Assembly (NCBI GenBank): GCA_030710605.1 | Contig: CP092868.1 | Coordinates: 27,313,646 to 27,377,645 of the forward strand | Origin: Cordylochernes scorpioides | Taxonomy: Eukaryota > Arthropoda > Arachnida > Pseudoscorpiones > Chernetidae | DNA length: 64,000 nucleotides | Reading direction: 5' to 3' | Part shown: positions 42,530 to 52,751 of the stretch, piece by piece | Numbering within the stretch: position 1 is the first letter of the stretch | Layout of the letters: each line of letters opens with the position of its first letter | Made by a program: the position numbers and the translations under genes | Notes under the pieces: generated by a model | What the model was told of the DNA's origin: nothing | What the model saw: only the letters and a program-made list of their open reading frames with translations | The model's database searches: none

Positions 42530-42960
42530 GATCATGAAACTAAAAATTGCTGATGGCTTCCGCCATCTATCAGAACAAATATCAACTAATCATTTATTTT
42601 AATTTTTACATTTATTTATTACCAGTACAAGACACGCTATATCCGATCTGAATAATTGCGCGTGAAACTATTTACAAAAATTGTAGTAGAGTAGGTAACA
42701 GAATTATCAAAAATAAAATAAACAATTACGAGCATTGAATAAACATATACATTAAACAAATAAGCAACAACATAAGCATATAGAAGAAATCGCAAGGTAG
42801 TTATTTACAGTATGTTAAGCAATGATGGAAGTTTAATTATTGCATAATTGGCCAAATATCGTTTCATGATTAATCAAGAAAAGCTAACCACGTACGCGTG
42901 TCGGGCTGTTGGGTTTCTTCAGCGTGTTGCTATGGTACGTGGTCTTAAATATTGATTGTT
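42530..42960 (-). mobile_element. Hammerhead-bearing element, subfamily B, copy 3, split by a LINE tail
   Basis: Terminal hairpin GATGGCTTCCGCCATC near 42550-42570; then a LINE 3' end (42600-42835, minus, same as 20835-21065) interrupts it; the element resumes with ATTGGCCAAATATCG and the decayed ribozyme at 42888-42927. Its counterpart begins at 63830. Confidence 0.65.
42888..42927 (-). ncRNA. Type I hammerhead ribozyme, copy 6 (decayed)
   Basis: Minus strand: ACACG, CTGAAGA, AACC-CAACA-GCCC, GACA, CGCG, TA, CGTGG. Core GAAA reads GACA and stem II has lost pairs, so it should be inactive. The CAACA loop and spacing are unchanged. Confidence 0.7.
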
Positions 42961-43160
42961 TTCTAAGATGAGAGGCAATCCTTATAATGTTCCATAAATA
43001 CAATTTTGCATATGGTTGATTTCATACTTGTCTTCGTTGAATGCTACGAAATCTAATCTACCATGGTACGGATGATAATCATATAAAAGTTATGCCATGG
43101 TATAGCAGTTATACTTTGTATAAATTTGTCAAAGATATTATTAAGGGTTATTAACTAGAA

Positions 43161-43755
43161 ACACCCTCATAGACAGAACTTAAGGAAGTTGTACCTTTTA
43201 GTATGTATATCGGGATTCATACAATAACTCTGAAATATATTACAGTGACCTTTATTGAAGACACACGAGATAACCAGGTGTGAACAAAACTTAAGGAAGT
43301 TGTACCTTTTACCATGTATATCGGGATTCAGACTATAACTCTGAAAGATATTCAGTGACCTTTATTGAAGACATACGAGATAACCAATATACACCCATAG
43401 ACAAAACTTAAGGAAGTTGTACCTTTTACCATGTATATTGGGATTCAGACAATAACTCTGAAAGATATTACAGTGACCTTTATTGAAGACACATGAGATA
43501 ACCAATATACACCCATAGACAAAACTTAAGGAAGTTGTAAGTTTTACCATGTATATAGGGATTCAGACAATAACTCTGAAATATATTACAGTGACCTATA
43601 TTGAAGACACACGAGATAACTAATATACACTCATAGACAAAACTTAAGGAAGTTGTACCTTTTAGCATGTATATCAGATTCAGACAAAAACTCTGTAAGA
43701 TATTTGATACACAGTGACCTATATTGAAGACCCACGAGATAACCAAGTGTAAACA
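43161..43755. repeat. 111-bp family array 5, terminus-containing units
   Basis: About five units of about 115-120 bp in which each junction contains the MITE terminus (ATATACACCCATAGACAAAA). The first unit junction uses the other type (AACCAGGTGTGAACAAAAC). The two junction types in one array show that both monomer kinds come from one element. Confidence 0.88.
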
Positions 43756-44079
43756 AAAAGGCTTTTCTTTACGATAAAAAAAATGTATCGTATTTTGACC
43801 ATGAAGAAAGCCCTTTTTTTGGATTGAAATATTTGATGTCTGCGTTGGCTGCAGATTCTAAATATGGCTATCCTAGTTGTCTCTGTCTACACGATTGTTT
43901 GGAATTTTGGTCGAAATAAAGAAACGTATTGTTCTAGTTTCAATTATCGTTTTACATCACGAAATATTGTTTCTTATTGTAAAAGAGGCTGTATAAAATT
44001 GGCGTGAGAACAATCATTAAATATGAAAACAGTAGAAATTTCATACTAATAATAATAATAATATATGAATGTGATTCTA

Positions 44080-44340
44080 CTGTCCTATAAGCTTATGTCC
44101 ATAGTTTTCTTGAAAACCATTTCTGAGATTCCACCCTTCAGTGCTGCGTATATGGGCAGAATCGTCCAATACAGTATTGGAGCTCTGTGAAGCGGTCTGG
44201 TGGATTAAATTGGCGAAACTGATGGGAGGGTTCACCACTGATGAGCCAAGCCCTCCCAATATAATTTTTTCATCGCAGTAAGGGCAGTAGAAGTTTGTAT
44301 TATGTATAAAAGAAACATTCGTGCTTTTAAATCCTTTCAT
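44080..44340 (+). mobile_element. MITE composite (GATCCAATACAG piece plus GGCGAAACTG arm)
   Basis: TTCTGAGATTCCACCCTTCA, GAATCGTCCAATACAGTATT, then GATTAAATTGGCGAAACTGA and CACCACTGATGAGCCAAGCC. Same order as 16850-17010, reversed. Confidence 0.72.
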
Positions 44341-44389
44341 TTTATAAATAATAATAATAATTAGTAAACTTTTTAAAATGCTATTGTTG

Positions 44390-44505
44390 TTGTTTCTTAT
44401 CCCCTTGTGTAAATATTACACGAATTCCATAAGTTCATGCTCCTCGAGTTGTTTTATAATAAGCAGCGGCCTCTCCCAATGGTCCTGTTTAGTACATCTA
44501 ATGCA
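44390..44505 (-). pseudogene. LINE 3' end of the zinc-knuckle family (CIRCTK... type)
   Basis: Minus strand: GGACCATTGGGAGAGGCCGC, KQLEEHELMEFV-type end, stop, then GGGGATAAGAAACAACAACA. Directly continues into the inverted 49-bp array. Confidence 0.7.
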
Positions 44506-45445
44506 CTGAACAGGACCTTTGGGAGAGGTCCTGTTTTGGCTTGCATTAGATGCACTTAACAGGATCATTGGGAGAGGTCCTGTTTTGGCTTGCATTAGAT
44601 GCACTTAACAGGACCTTTGGGAGAGGTCCTATTTTGGCTTACATTAGATGCACTTAACAGGACCTTTGGGAGAGGTCCTATTTTGGCTTGCATTAGATGC
44701 ACTAAACAGGACCTTTGAGAGAGGTCCTGTTTTGGCTTACATTAGATGCACTTAACAGGACCTTTGGGAGAGGTCCTATTTTGGCTTGCATTAGATGCAC
44801 TAAACAGGACCTTTGAGAGAGGTCCTGTTTTGGCTTACATTAGATGCACTTAACAGGACCTTTGGGAGAGATCCTATTTTGGCTTGCATTAGATGCACTT
44901 AACAGGACCTTTGGGAGAGGTCCTGTTTTGGCTTGCATTAGATGCACTAAACAGGAGCTTTGGGAGAGGTCCTGTTTTGGCTTGCATTAGATGCACTAAA
45001 CAGGACCTTTGGAAGAGGTCCTGTTTTGGCTTACATTAGATGCACTAAACAGGACCTTTGAGAGAGGTCCTATTTTGGCTTGCATTAGATACACTAAACA
45101 GGACCTTTGGGAGAGGTCCTGTTTTGGCTTACATTAGATGCACTAAACAGGACCTTTGGGAGAGGTCCTGTTTTGGCTTGCATTAGATGCACTAAACAGG
45201 ACCTTTGGGAGAGATCCTATTTTGGCTTGCATTAGATACACTAAACAGGACCTTTGGGAGAGGTCCTGTTTTGGCTTACATTAGATGCACTAAACAGGAC
45301 CTTTGGGAGAGGTCCTGTTTTGGCTTACATTAGATGCACTAAACAGGACCTTTGGGAGAGGTCCTGTTTTGGCTTGCATTAGATGCACTAAACAGGACCT
45401 TTGTGAGAGGTTCTGTTTTGGCTTACATTAGATGCACTAAACAAG
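44505..45445 (+). repeat. 49-bp satellite derived from a LINE ORF2 C-terminus
   Basis: About 19 units of 49 bp (GGACCTTTGGGAGAGGTCCT, GTTTTGGCTTGCATTAGATG, CACTAAACA). The unit equals the sequence that encodes the last Cys of the knuckle and following residues in the LINE at 19880-19905. Each unit contains AGGACCTTTGGGAGAGGTCCT, an imperfect palindrome that could fold. Orientation is opposite to the adjoining LINE tail. Confidence 0.92.
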
Positions 45446-46500
45446 ATCTTTGGAAAAGATGATATTGATAATGATATTGGTTATCGTTTGCTATTAAATG
45501 ACGTCATAATAAAACGTGTTGACGATTGATTTAGAGATTTCTAAATTGACAGCAGGTATATTGATTTGTTGATGTTGAAATATTGTCTTTTGTAATACTT
45601 GTTGAGAATGGATGTTTTGTAATAGCGACAAACACTTAAAATTCTTTATATTTGCTTCTTTAAAGAAGTATCAGACCATTAAAATCATGATTGTTTAATG
45701 AAACGTCTCTGTTTGATATCATTTTAGAAATATCTTTGGGGAATATTGTGTTGTATTATATATAATAATAATAATCATTTAAAAAACCTTTTTAATTCGT
45801 TTATAAGAGTTTTAGGGTTAATCACTTTCAGATGGTTAAATAGATTATTAGAAAACCTAAACACTAAAAAAAGGAAACTTGTTTTCAAGGTAGACGAACA
45901 TCTTCGTTCGCGTAGTTTTATTTTTATATTAAAAAATCTAATTTATATATATTTTTCACTATATTTTTGAAACGTTTTCATTATGTTGAAAAAGGAAATT
46001 TTCGAAAGTCTTTTCTATACGCTATCAATACGCTAGGTTAAGTCAGTTATGTTTAGGTTCCATAAATCTCCATGATGGGGAAATGATGTCGTTGGTTAGC
46101 TATTAAAGACTACTAAAGACAGGACTTATATTCCAACCCTACCAAGATTGTAAATTTGATCCATGAATTTAGTCTCCATGACCTTGAATAATTATACAAT
46201 GGGATAATAACAATAATAAATATATTAGTTCAGATAAGTTATAAATTAGGTTAGTTTAGGTTGATTTAGAAATGGATCTATTTTGTTTACTGCGAATAGG
46301 CCTAATGCGGAATACTACATTTGCCTATAGTCCGATGAAAAGAATATTCAACCTTTTAGTTTGTGGAGGCCACACCACACCTAGCCTGAGTGAGTTGAGA
46401 GAATACCTTACCGAGCATGCGCGGAAGGTATATGGTATCCGGACCGAACGGTCGCTATTTTTCCCCCTTTCTTATGCTTTAATAAAAGTTGATTTAAAAC
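45446..46500. other. AT-rich spacer with a small GC-rich patch
   Basis: No supported gene. 46365-46480 is GC-richer (GGAGGCCACACCACACCTAG, CATGCGCGGAAGGTATATGG) inside a 99-codon frame (46272-46571) that has no recognisable motif and runs into the following MITE, so I do not call it. Confidence 0.5.
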
Positions 46501-46504
46501 TACA

Positions 46505-46735
46505 TTTGAAAATTATACCGCCTGTGTTTCTTTTAAACGAAAATTCTAAATTTATTTTTAAAGAGAAATAACGATTATTTCTAACCTTAGAGATGAAGTA
46601 TGAAAGAATGAATTATGAATAGTAATAATAAACGGAAAAATAAAAATATCCAGAGATGGGAATCGAACCCAACAGTGTTCTGCTTACCGGGCAGATGCTA
46701 TGTCCACTAGGCTACCTTGGACATTATATTATATT
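46505..46735. mobile_element. tRNA-like MITE, left arm and centre
   Basis: Arm AATTATACCGCCTGTGTTTC to AAACGGAAAAATAAA, then a tRNA-like centre at 46648-46724 (minus): TGTCCAAGGTAGCCTAGTGG, anticodon-arm TCTGC/GCAGA with GGT, B box GGGTTCGATTCCC. The right arm is absent. Confidence 0.75.
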
Positions 46736-46989
46736 ATAAAAGTTGATTTACTTTATAAAAATATTTTTATTTTTTATCAGCGACTTTCACAAGCAACACC
46801 AGCTCACAATTAGTAAGAGATAGCTGGACATGATATGTCCGCCATAATAAAAGCTGCTTCAAGCTAACCTAGCCATATCTCTATATAATTCGGTCAGAAA
46901 GACGGAAAACGAAAAGCCAATTTTTCTATTTGATATGGAGACATTCATAGGTAGTTTAACTTCTATATTTTCAAAATTTTGCCCTGAAC

Positions 46990-47215
46990 ATAGTAGATAA
47001 TTATGATACACTAGCGCGCCATCTGTTATCAAATTTCGAAACTATTATAGACGCGTATGATTCTTTTTTGAAAATAAACAATTTCTACTGTCCTTACTGC
47101 AATGGAAAATGCCCTCCCATTAATTTTTCCATTGCAGTAAGGACAGTAGAAATTGTTTATTTGTAAAAAAAGAATCATACGCGTCTATAATAGTTTCGAA
47201 TTTTAATAGTAGATA
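46990..47215. mobile_element. Foldback MITE (ACGCGTATGATTC arms)
   Basis: Palindrome centred near 47112: TTTCGAAACTATTATAGACG and inverse, CTACTGTCCTTACTGCAATG and inverse. Lacks the GGCGAAACC inner part. Confidence 0.9.
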
Positions 47216-47219
47216 ATTG

Positions 47220-47655
47220 TTTCTTTATTTGTGATCATAATTTCTAAATCTATATAAATCTATATCATATTCGAGGCATTATACATATAATATAAAAATG
47301 AGATTTCTGTTGATTTTTGAATATTAGAGGAATATGCTATGGTAATGCAGTCGTGGTTAAAATCTTGAAAGTATAATAAAAATATTGAAGATTAGAAATA
47401 GCTTTAATTGAGCTAAAGGAATATATAAAAAACATAATTTGATAAAAGTACTGCCTGACTTAAGGCGTAAGAATAAAAAAAATGAAAAACTTATTTACAT
47501 AATGTACAAAAGGTTTGAGCCGGCCATCGGGAAAAAACAACAATGAGTTTTTATAGGGGAAACGTGACCTCTGGCGGTCGATTTAACAGAGTATTTGAAT
47601 CTATGAAATATAATTTTAAATAAAATAATATTTTTATATAACATACATATATGGG
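47220..47655. other. AT-rich repeat shared with 17760-18225
   Basis: Same landmarks in the same order (CTGTTGATTTTTGAATATTAG-like start, GCAGTCGTGGTT, GTACAAAAGGTTTGAGCCGG, GTGACCTCTGGCGGTCGATT). Class unknown. Confidence 0.65.
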
Positions 47656-47659
47656 GTTT

Positions 47660-47880
47660 CGAGTTTGCAATTATTAAAAGTGCTTGTGTAGTGGAAATAA
47701 ATCTGATTCGATTTCCTAGAATTTCCAGATAGCAGGAGAATTGTCGGCATTCTTCACTCTGCTATCCCTACGTGCCCCCGGGCGACATCTCTGTGTGGAC
47801 TCCATCCCCAGTTTCTATAGACATAACGGGGACCTCAGTTGACACTACTGTCAGTTATAATAAGTCCATTATTTTTATTA
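47660..47880. other. GC-richer unassigned patch
   Basis: Includes TGCTATCCCTACGTGCCCCC and GGCGACATCTCTGTGTGGAC. No frame or repeat match that I can support. Confidence 0.4.
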
Positions 47881-49412
47881 CTTGTCCCAATTATACATTA
47901 TACAAGCCATGGTAATCATGGTAGGTAGTTAGCAATTGTATTTTACTGTATTTTGACTACATATCTATAAATAATTTTCGCTTATTACAAAGAAGTGTGG
48001 AACAAACCATGATAATCATTGAGGATAGTTAGTGAATCCCTTTTAACGTACGTTGTTTCACTTATCCCAATTATACGTTGTACTGACCATGATAATCATT
48101 GAGGATAGTTAGTGAATCCCTTTTAACGTACGTTGTTTCACTTATCCCAATTATACGTTGTACTGACCATGATAATCATTGAGGATAGTTAGTGAATGCC
48201 TTTTAATGTACGTTGTTTCACTTATCCCAATTATACGTTGTACTGACCATGATAATCATTGAGGATAGTTAGTGAATGCCTTTTAATGTACGTTGTTTCA
48301 CTTATCCCAATTATACGTTGTACTGACCATGATAATCATTGAGGATAGTTAGTGAATGCCTTTTAATGTACGTTGTTTCACTTATCCCAATTATACGTTG
48401 TACTGACCATGATAATCATTGAGGATAGTTAGTGAATGCCTTTTAATGTACGTTGTTTCACTTATCCCAATTATACGTTGTACTGACCATGATAATCATT
48501 GAGGATAGTTAGTGAATGCCTTTTAATGTACGTTGTTTCACTTATCCCAATTATACGTTGTACTGACCATGATAATCATTGAGGATAGTTAGTGAATGCC
48601 TTTTAATGTACGTTGTTTCACTTATCCCAATTATACGTTGTACTGACCATGATAATCATTGAGGATAGTTAGTTAATGCCTTTTAATGTAAGTTGTTTCA
48701 CCTATCCCAATTATTAGTTGTACTGACCATGATAATCATTGAGGATAGTTAGTGAATGCCTTTTAATGTACGTTGTTTCACTTATCCCAATTATACGTTG
48801 TACTGACCATGATAATCATTGAGGATAGTTAGTGAATGCATTTTAATGTAAGTTGTTTCACTTATCCCAATTATACGTTGTACTGACCATGATAATCATT
48901 GTGAGAAGTTAGTGACTGCCTTTTACTGTAAGTTAACTACATATCTATACATTATCTTTCACACTTGTCCCAAGTACGCCTGGTAAAGGCCATAATAATC
49001 ATGGTGGGTAATCAGTGACTATCTTTTAATGTAAGTGCACTACATGTTTTACATTATGTTTTTACTTACCACAATTACACGTGGTATTGCCCATGATAAT
49101 CATTGTGAGAAGTTAGTGACTGCCTTTTAATGTGAGTGTACTATATGTCTACACTTTTCACTTATCCCAATTATACGTGGTACAGGCCATGGTAATCATT
49201 GTAGGGAGTTAGTGACTGCCTTTTAATGAGAGTGTACTACATGTCTACACTTTTCACTTATCCCAATTATACGTGGTACAGGCCATGGTAATCATTGTGA
49301 GAAGTTAGTGACTGCCTTTTAATGAGAGTGTACTACATGTCTACACTTTTCACTTATCACAATTATACGTGGTACAGGCCATGGTAATCACTGTAGGGAA
49401 TTAGGGACTACA
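47880..49412. repeat. 80-bp satellite derived from the SINE tail
   Basis: The core at 47990-48900 has about 11 nearly identical 80-bp units (CTTATCCCAATTATACGTTG, TACTGACCATGATAATCATT, GAGGATAGTTAGTGAATGCC). Edges (47880-47990 and 48900-49412) hold older, longer units that also contain GTAAGTGCACTACATG, i.e. more of the SINE tail seen at 3981-4140. Homogeneous centre and divergent edges are what unequal crossing-over produces. Confidence 0.93.
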
Positions 49413-49607
49413 TTTTCGGCTCTTATTTCAACGTTATTTTATTCAATTTTATTACCTATATAATGAGGGAAAAATGTGTCATAATGTTTAAAGTAATGTG
49501 CCTATTTCTCAATATAACATTAATATCATTCAAAAACCACAATAGTTAAAATCATTTAATTTAGCATAACATATCTCAAAGATATTCTATATACAGTTAC
49601 GAGCGTC

Positions 49608-50017
49608 ATCATCTCTGTCACCGTTTCCTTTTTTTTTTTGGAATGGCGCTCTCCTATTGGTTGGCTACGATCACGTGGCTACGATGGCGCCGCCACTACG
49701 CGAGACACTTTGTTTTTGACTTTGCCCCCCCCCCCCCCACTCGCTCTTTGGTTTTTGTAACTATTGTGTTGGAGCGGGTCGCTCCTTAAATAAATGCATA
49801 TATTAGTATATAACTAAATGGAATCCTCTCTTTCTTTTTCCCAGTAAGAGACGCCTACGGAAGCCAACAGTACATAGACAGATAAAGCACATAGGCTATA
49901 GTTATTAACTAATATATGCATTTATTAAAGGCGCCAATTTATAATTGTAACAAATAGTATTTGAATCGAAACATTCAATCGGGTAAAACACGGGCGTTGC
50001 CCGGGTCATTCGGCTAG
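49608..50017 (+). mobile_element. Helitron 3' terminus, non-autonomous copy (5' end uncertain)
   Basis: The 3' end has a hairpin CGGGC-GTT-GCCCG (49991-50003), ten bases, then CTAG (50014-50017) followed by T, the classical Helitron signature. A TC-start candidate lies at about 49608 (ATCATCTCTGTCACCG). The interior has GC-rich promoter-like DNA, a 14-C run (49725-49738) and an inverted pair AAATGCATATATTAG / CTAATATATGCATTT. No Rep/helicase. Confidence 0.55.
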
Positions 50018-50059
50018 TATACGTATATCCAAAACTTCATATTATATATAAATATATTA

Positions 50060-50260
50060 AAAATAAAAAGGCATATCCTGACCAGGAGCACATGTGCTTT
50101 TTAGATGGCAGAGCACCATCTGGTGGAACAGAAATCAACTAAACATTGATTCAACCTGTTCGCTGATATTTAGCCAACCCCAATTTCTAGATTTATCCAT
50201 TTAAAAAGCACATGTGCTCCTGGTCAGGATATGCCTTTTTTATTTTTAATATCGACACCT
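50060..50260. mobile_element. Head-to-head palindrome of subfamily A termini, no ribozyme
   Basis: AAAAGGCATATCCTGACCAG, GAGCACATGTGC, terminal hairpin GATGGCAGAGCACCATC, then the same terminus inverted, ending GGTCAGGATATGCC. The ribozyme segment is deleted. Confidence 0.82.
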
Positions 50261-50337
50261 GACCTTTTATTATTATTTTTTTATTGTTTTTCACATATAA
50301 ATATATCTTTCAGTAAACCTAGAACGAATTATATAGA

Positions 50338-50577
50338 TACAGTGAACTCTCCTATAACGCGATTAATGTGTTCCGTGTTGTATGAAATCGCGTTATAGGA
50401 ATTCGCGTTGTACGAAATAAAACTTGTATAACGCGAATGTTGTTAGGGTAAATTGTTTTATTTTATAACGCGTTATACGAAAATTCGCGTTGTATAAATA
50501 AATTTGTCGCAATTTTTTTTTATCGCGTTGTACGAAATCGCGTTGTAAAAACTCGCGTTATAGGAAAGTCTACTGTA
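50338..50577. mobile_element. pogo-like MITE (TATAACGCG family)
   Basis: Starts TACAGTGAACTCTCCTATAA and ends, inverted, TACAGTAGACTTTCCTATAA. The interior is mostly repeated words ATAACGCG, TCGCGTTGTACGAAA. TA at both ends; no coding capacity. Confidence 0.88.
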
Positions 50578-50700
50578 TAGGTATTTGTTTTGACTTTGCT
50601 TAGACCTTTTGAAGATACTGATTCTAAGAAGATTTACCAAACATTATCTTTATTGATTTACAAGAGAGAACAAAATAAAACTTCTAACATAGTAAACAAA

Positions 50701-50904
50701 CTTGATAAAGAGAGAAAAATCAAAGATGAGGAGGATAAGTTTCTTTTATGAACAAACAATCAAGCTTTCGGGCACAAAGTCGCCCTTCTACAGGAATAAA
50801 AATATACAAAATCAAGATCCGTCTATTTGTGCCCGAAAGCTTGATCATTTGTTCATAAAAGAAACTTATCCTCCTCATCTTTGATTTTTCTCTCTTTATC
50901 AAGT
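50701..50904. mobile_element. Foldback MITE with GTGCCCGAAAGCTTGA arms
   Basis: Perfect-looking arms: CTTGATAAAGAGAGAAAAAT, GAGGAGGATAAGTTTCTTTT, CAAGCTTTCGGGCACAAA and inverse, centred near 50800. Its open frames on both strands mirror each other and are not genes. Confidence 0.92.
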
Positions 50905-51184
50905 TACTCCAGAGGATTTTAATTTATTTAATAGTAAACAAACATAAATCTATCTTCTAACGGTTAGCGCCTATTTTATTGTGATCTTACACATATACTC
51001 TGTGAGACCAATTAATTAATTAAACTTAAATATAATATACAACAGAGTATTTTCAAATAACGGTAAATTATATAAAATATATCTGTTTGTCTTCTGGTTA
51101 AAAATACAAACCAAATGGTAGTCCTTTCTAAATATTAAACAAAAATCAAATATTCCTTAAACAAAATTTTCAAAATATTCAACT

Positions 51185-51480
51185 CACTTGTGGTATTGAG
51201 GAACAAACCTCAAGACATCTACTGATCGAATGCCCAGCATTTCAAGATTATAGAATGAAGAATGAACTAGTTGTTTGTGAACTTAACGATTTGATTTCCG
51301 ATATAAAATCATATTTAAAGTTCAATTCATTTTGTAAATACATTCTAAACTTTCTACAAAATCTGGATCTCTAATGTTTTCATGCGTTGAATAATGTAAA
51401 TAACTTATGTAAATAAACTTTTCTCCTTGTTTGGCGCAAGTATCCCTTGCGGGATATAGCGCTTTGGAAATAAAATAATT
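51185..51480 (+). pseudogene. 5'-truncated LINE: ORF2 zinc-knuckle end plus hairpin 3' UTR
   Basis: Plus strand frame: CGIEEQTSRHLLIECPAFQD, then about 40 residues ending NFLQNLDL and a stop at about 51375. C-x8-HLLIECP is the signature after RNase H in Jockey/R1-type LINEs. The 3' UTR ends GGCGCAAGTATCCCTTGCGG, GATATAGCGC and AATAAAATAATTA. RT and endonuclease are absent. No initiator ATG survives. Confidence 0.8.
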
Positions 51481-51492
51481 ATGTTACGATGC

Positions 51493-51790
51493 ACTAGCGC
51501 GCCATCTGTTATCAAATTACAAAACTATTTTAGAGGCGTAATATTATTTTTAAAATAAAACAATTTCTACTGTCCTTACTGCGATGGAAAAATTAAAGGG
51601 AGGGCCTGGCTCATCAGTGGTGAACCCTCCCAGCGGTTTCGCTGGTAGATTAAACTGGCGAAACCGCTGGGAGGGTTCACCACTGATGAGCCAGGCCCTC
51701 CCTTTAATTTTTCCATCGCAGTAAGGACAGTAGAAATTGTTTTATTTTAAAAAGAATATTACGCCTCTAAAATAGTTTTGTAATTTAAAT
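51493..51790. mobile_element. Best-preserved foldback MITE of the GGCGAAACC / CTGATGAGCC family
   Basis: Palindrome centred near 51645 with arms of about 145 bp. From outside: TTACAAAACTATTTTAGAGG, CTACTGTCCTTACTGCGATG, GGGAGGGCCTGGCTCATCAG, GGTGAACCCTCCCAGCGG, TTTCGC, centre, and inverse. Only one outer arm has the GATGCACTAGCGCGCCATCT extension. Confidence 0.93.
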
Positions 51791-51794
51791 AAAA

Positions 51795-52735
51795 TAATTG
51801 GAAATAATTGGAAATTGTGTAAATAATTCTAAAATATAAAATATTAAATAATTATATTCCATTCTATATAAAATTTTAAAGACTCTAATCTAAACAATAA
51901 TCAAATTTTAAATATAAAAACTAATCAAAATACTCTTTTATATTCACTTGAAAGATTAAAGAATAAATTTTTAAAATCCAACTAACACACAAGAATTAAA
52001 TTAAAATTGCTTTAAAAAAAGGTTTAACAACAAAATTTTTATCTCTTTTAAAACGATAATTATTCTTTTTTTAAATGCGTAGAAAGAGAATGCAGAAGAT
52101 AATTTAAAACATACCAAACGAAATTAACTTAATATTTTTCCCGCCATAAATATGAAACAACTTCATAAACTTTACTCTTTTTTTATTGTTTAACTATTTT
52201 TTCGTACAGAATATTAAAAATATTATTATTAAAATAAAAAAAAAGTTTTATCTATTTTTATTAACATAAATATAAATTACATAATATATATTTTTTATGT
52301 GAATAAAATTTCGATTGTTTTTTTTTGTGCATTTGTAAATATTATAATTCCATTTTTATTATTAAAGTTCACTATTTTATTATAATAATTAATTTGTTTT
52401 AATATTATTTTGAGATTTAAATATATTTTGGGTCATTTTCATTCAAGAAAAAATTGTAAACAGTTGTAATTATATGTTTTCATAATATGTGTATAGTATT
52501 ATTAAATTTGGTTTTATGTTATTGTGTGCCATTATATATAAGAAAATAAATTCAAAATATATAGAGACAATCGTTAAAAATGATATAAAAATAAAAATAT
52601 TAAATAATATCTTAAATTATTATTTCTGATTTACAGATTTTCAAGCTGTAGTCACAGCTTTCATAGTAAAGGACTTTGTAGTAGAATATTTTATTTTTAA
52701 TCAATAGATTGTTAATTTGAATATTTTATATTACT
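51795..52735. other. AT-rich spacer, no gene seen
   Basis: Extremely AT-rich with no repeat I can place; (TTA)n just before 52750 abuts the truncated LINE. Confidence 0.6.
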
Positions 52736-52751
52736 CTGTTTATTATTATTA

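Noticed and set aside
46272..46571. 99-codon plus-strand gene
   Set aside because: No motif, runs into a MITE arm, and only a short GC-rich patch supports coding.
50702..50902. Pair of 60-codon frames with the same N-terminus on opposite strands
   Set aside because: Mirror images produced by the foldback at 50701-50904.
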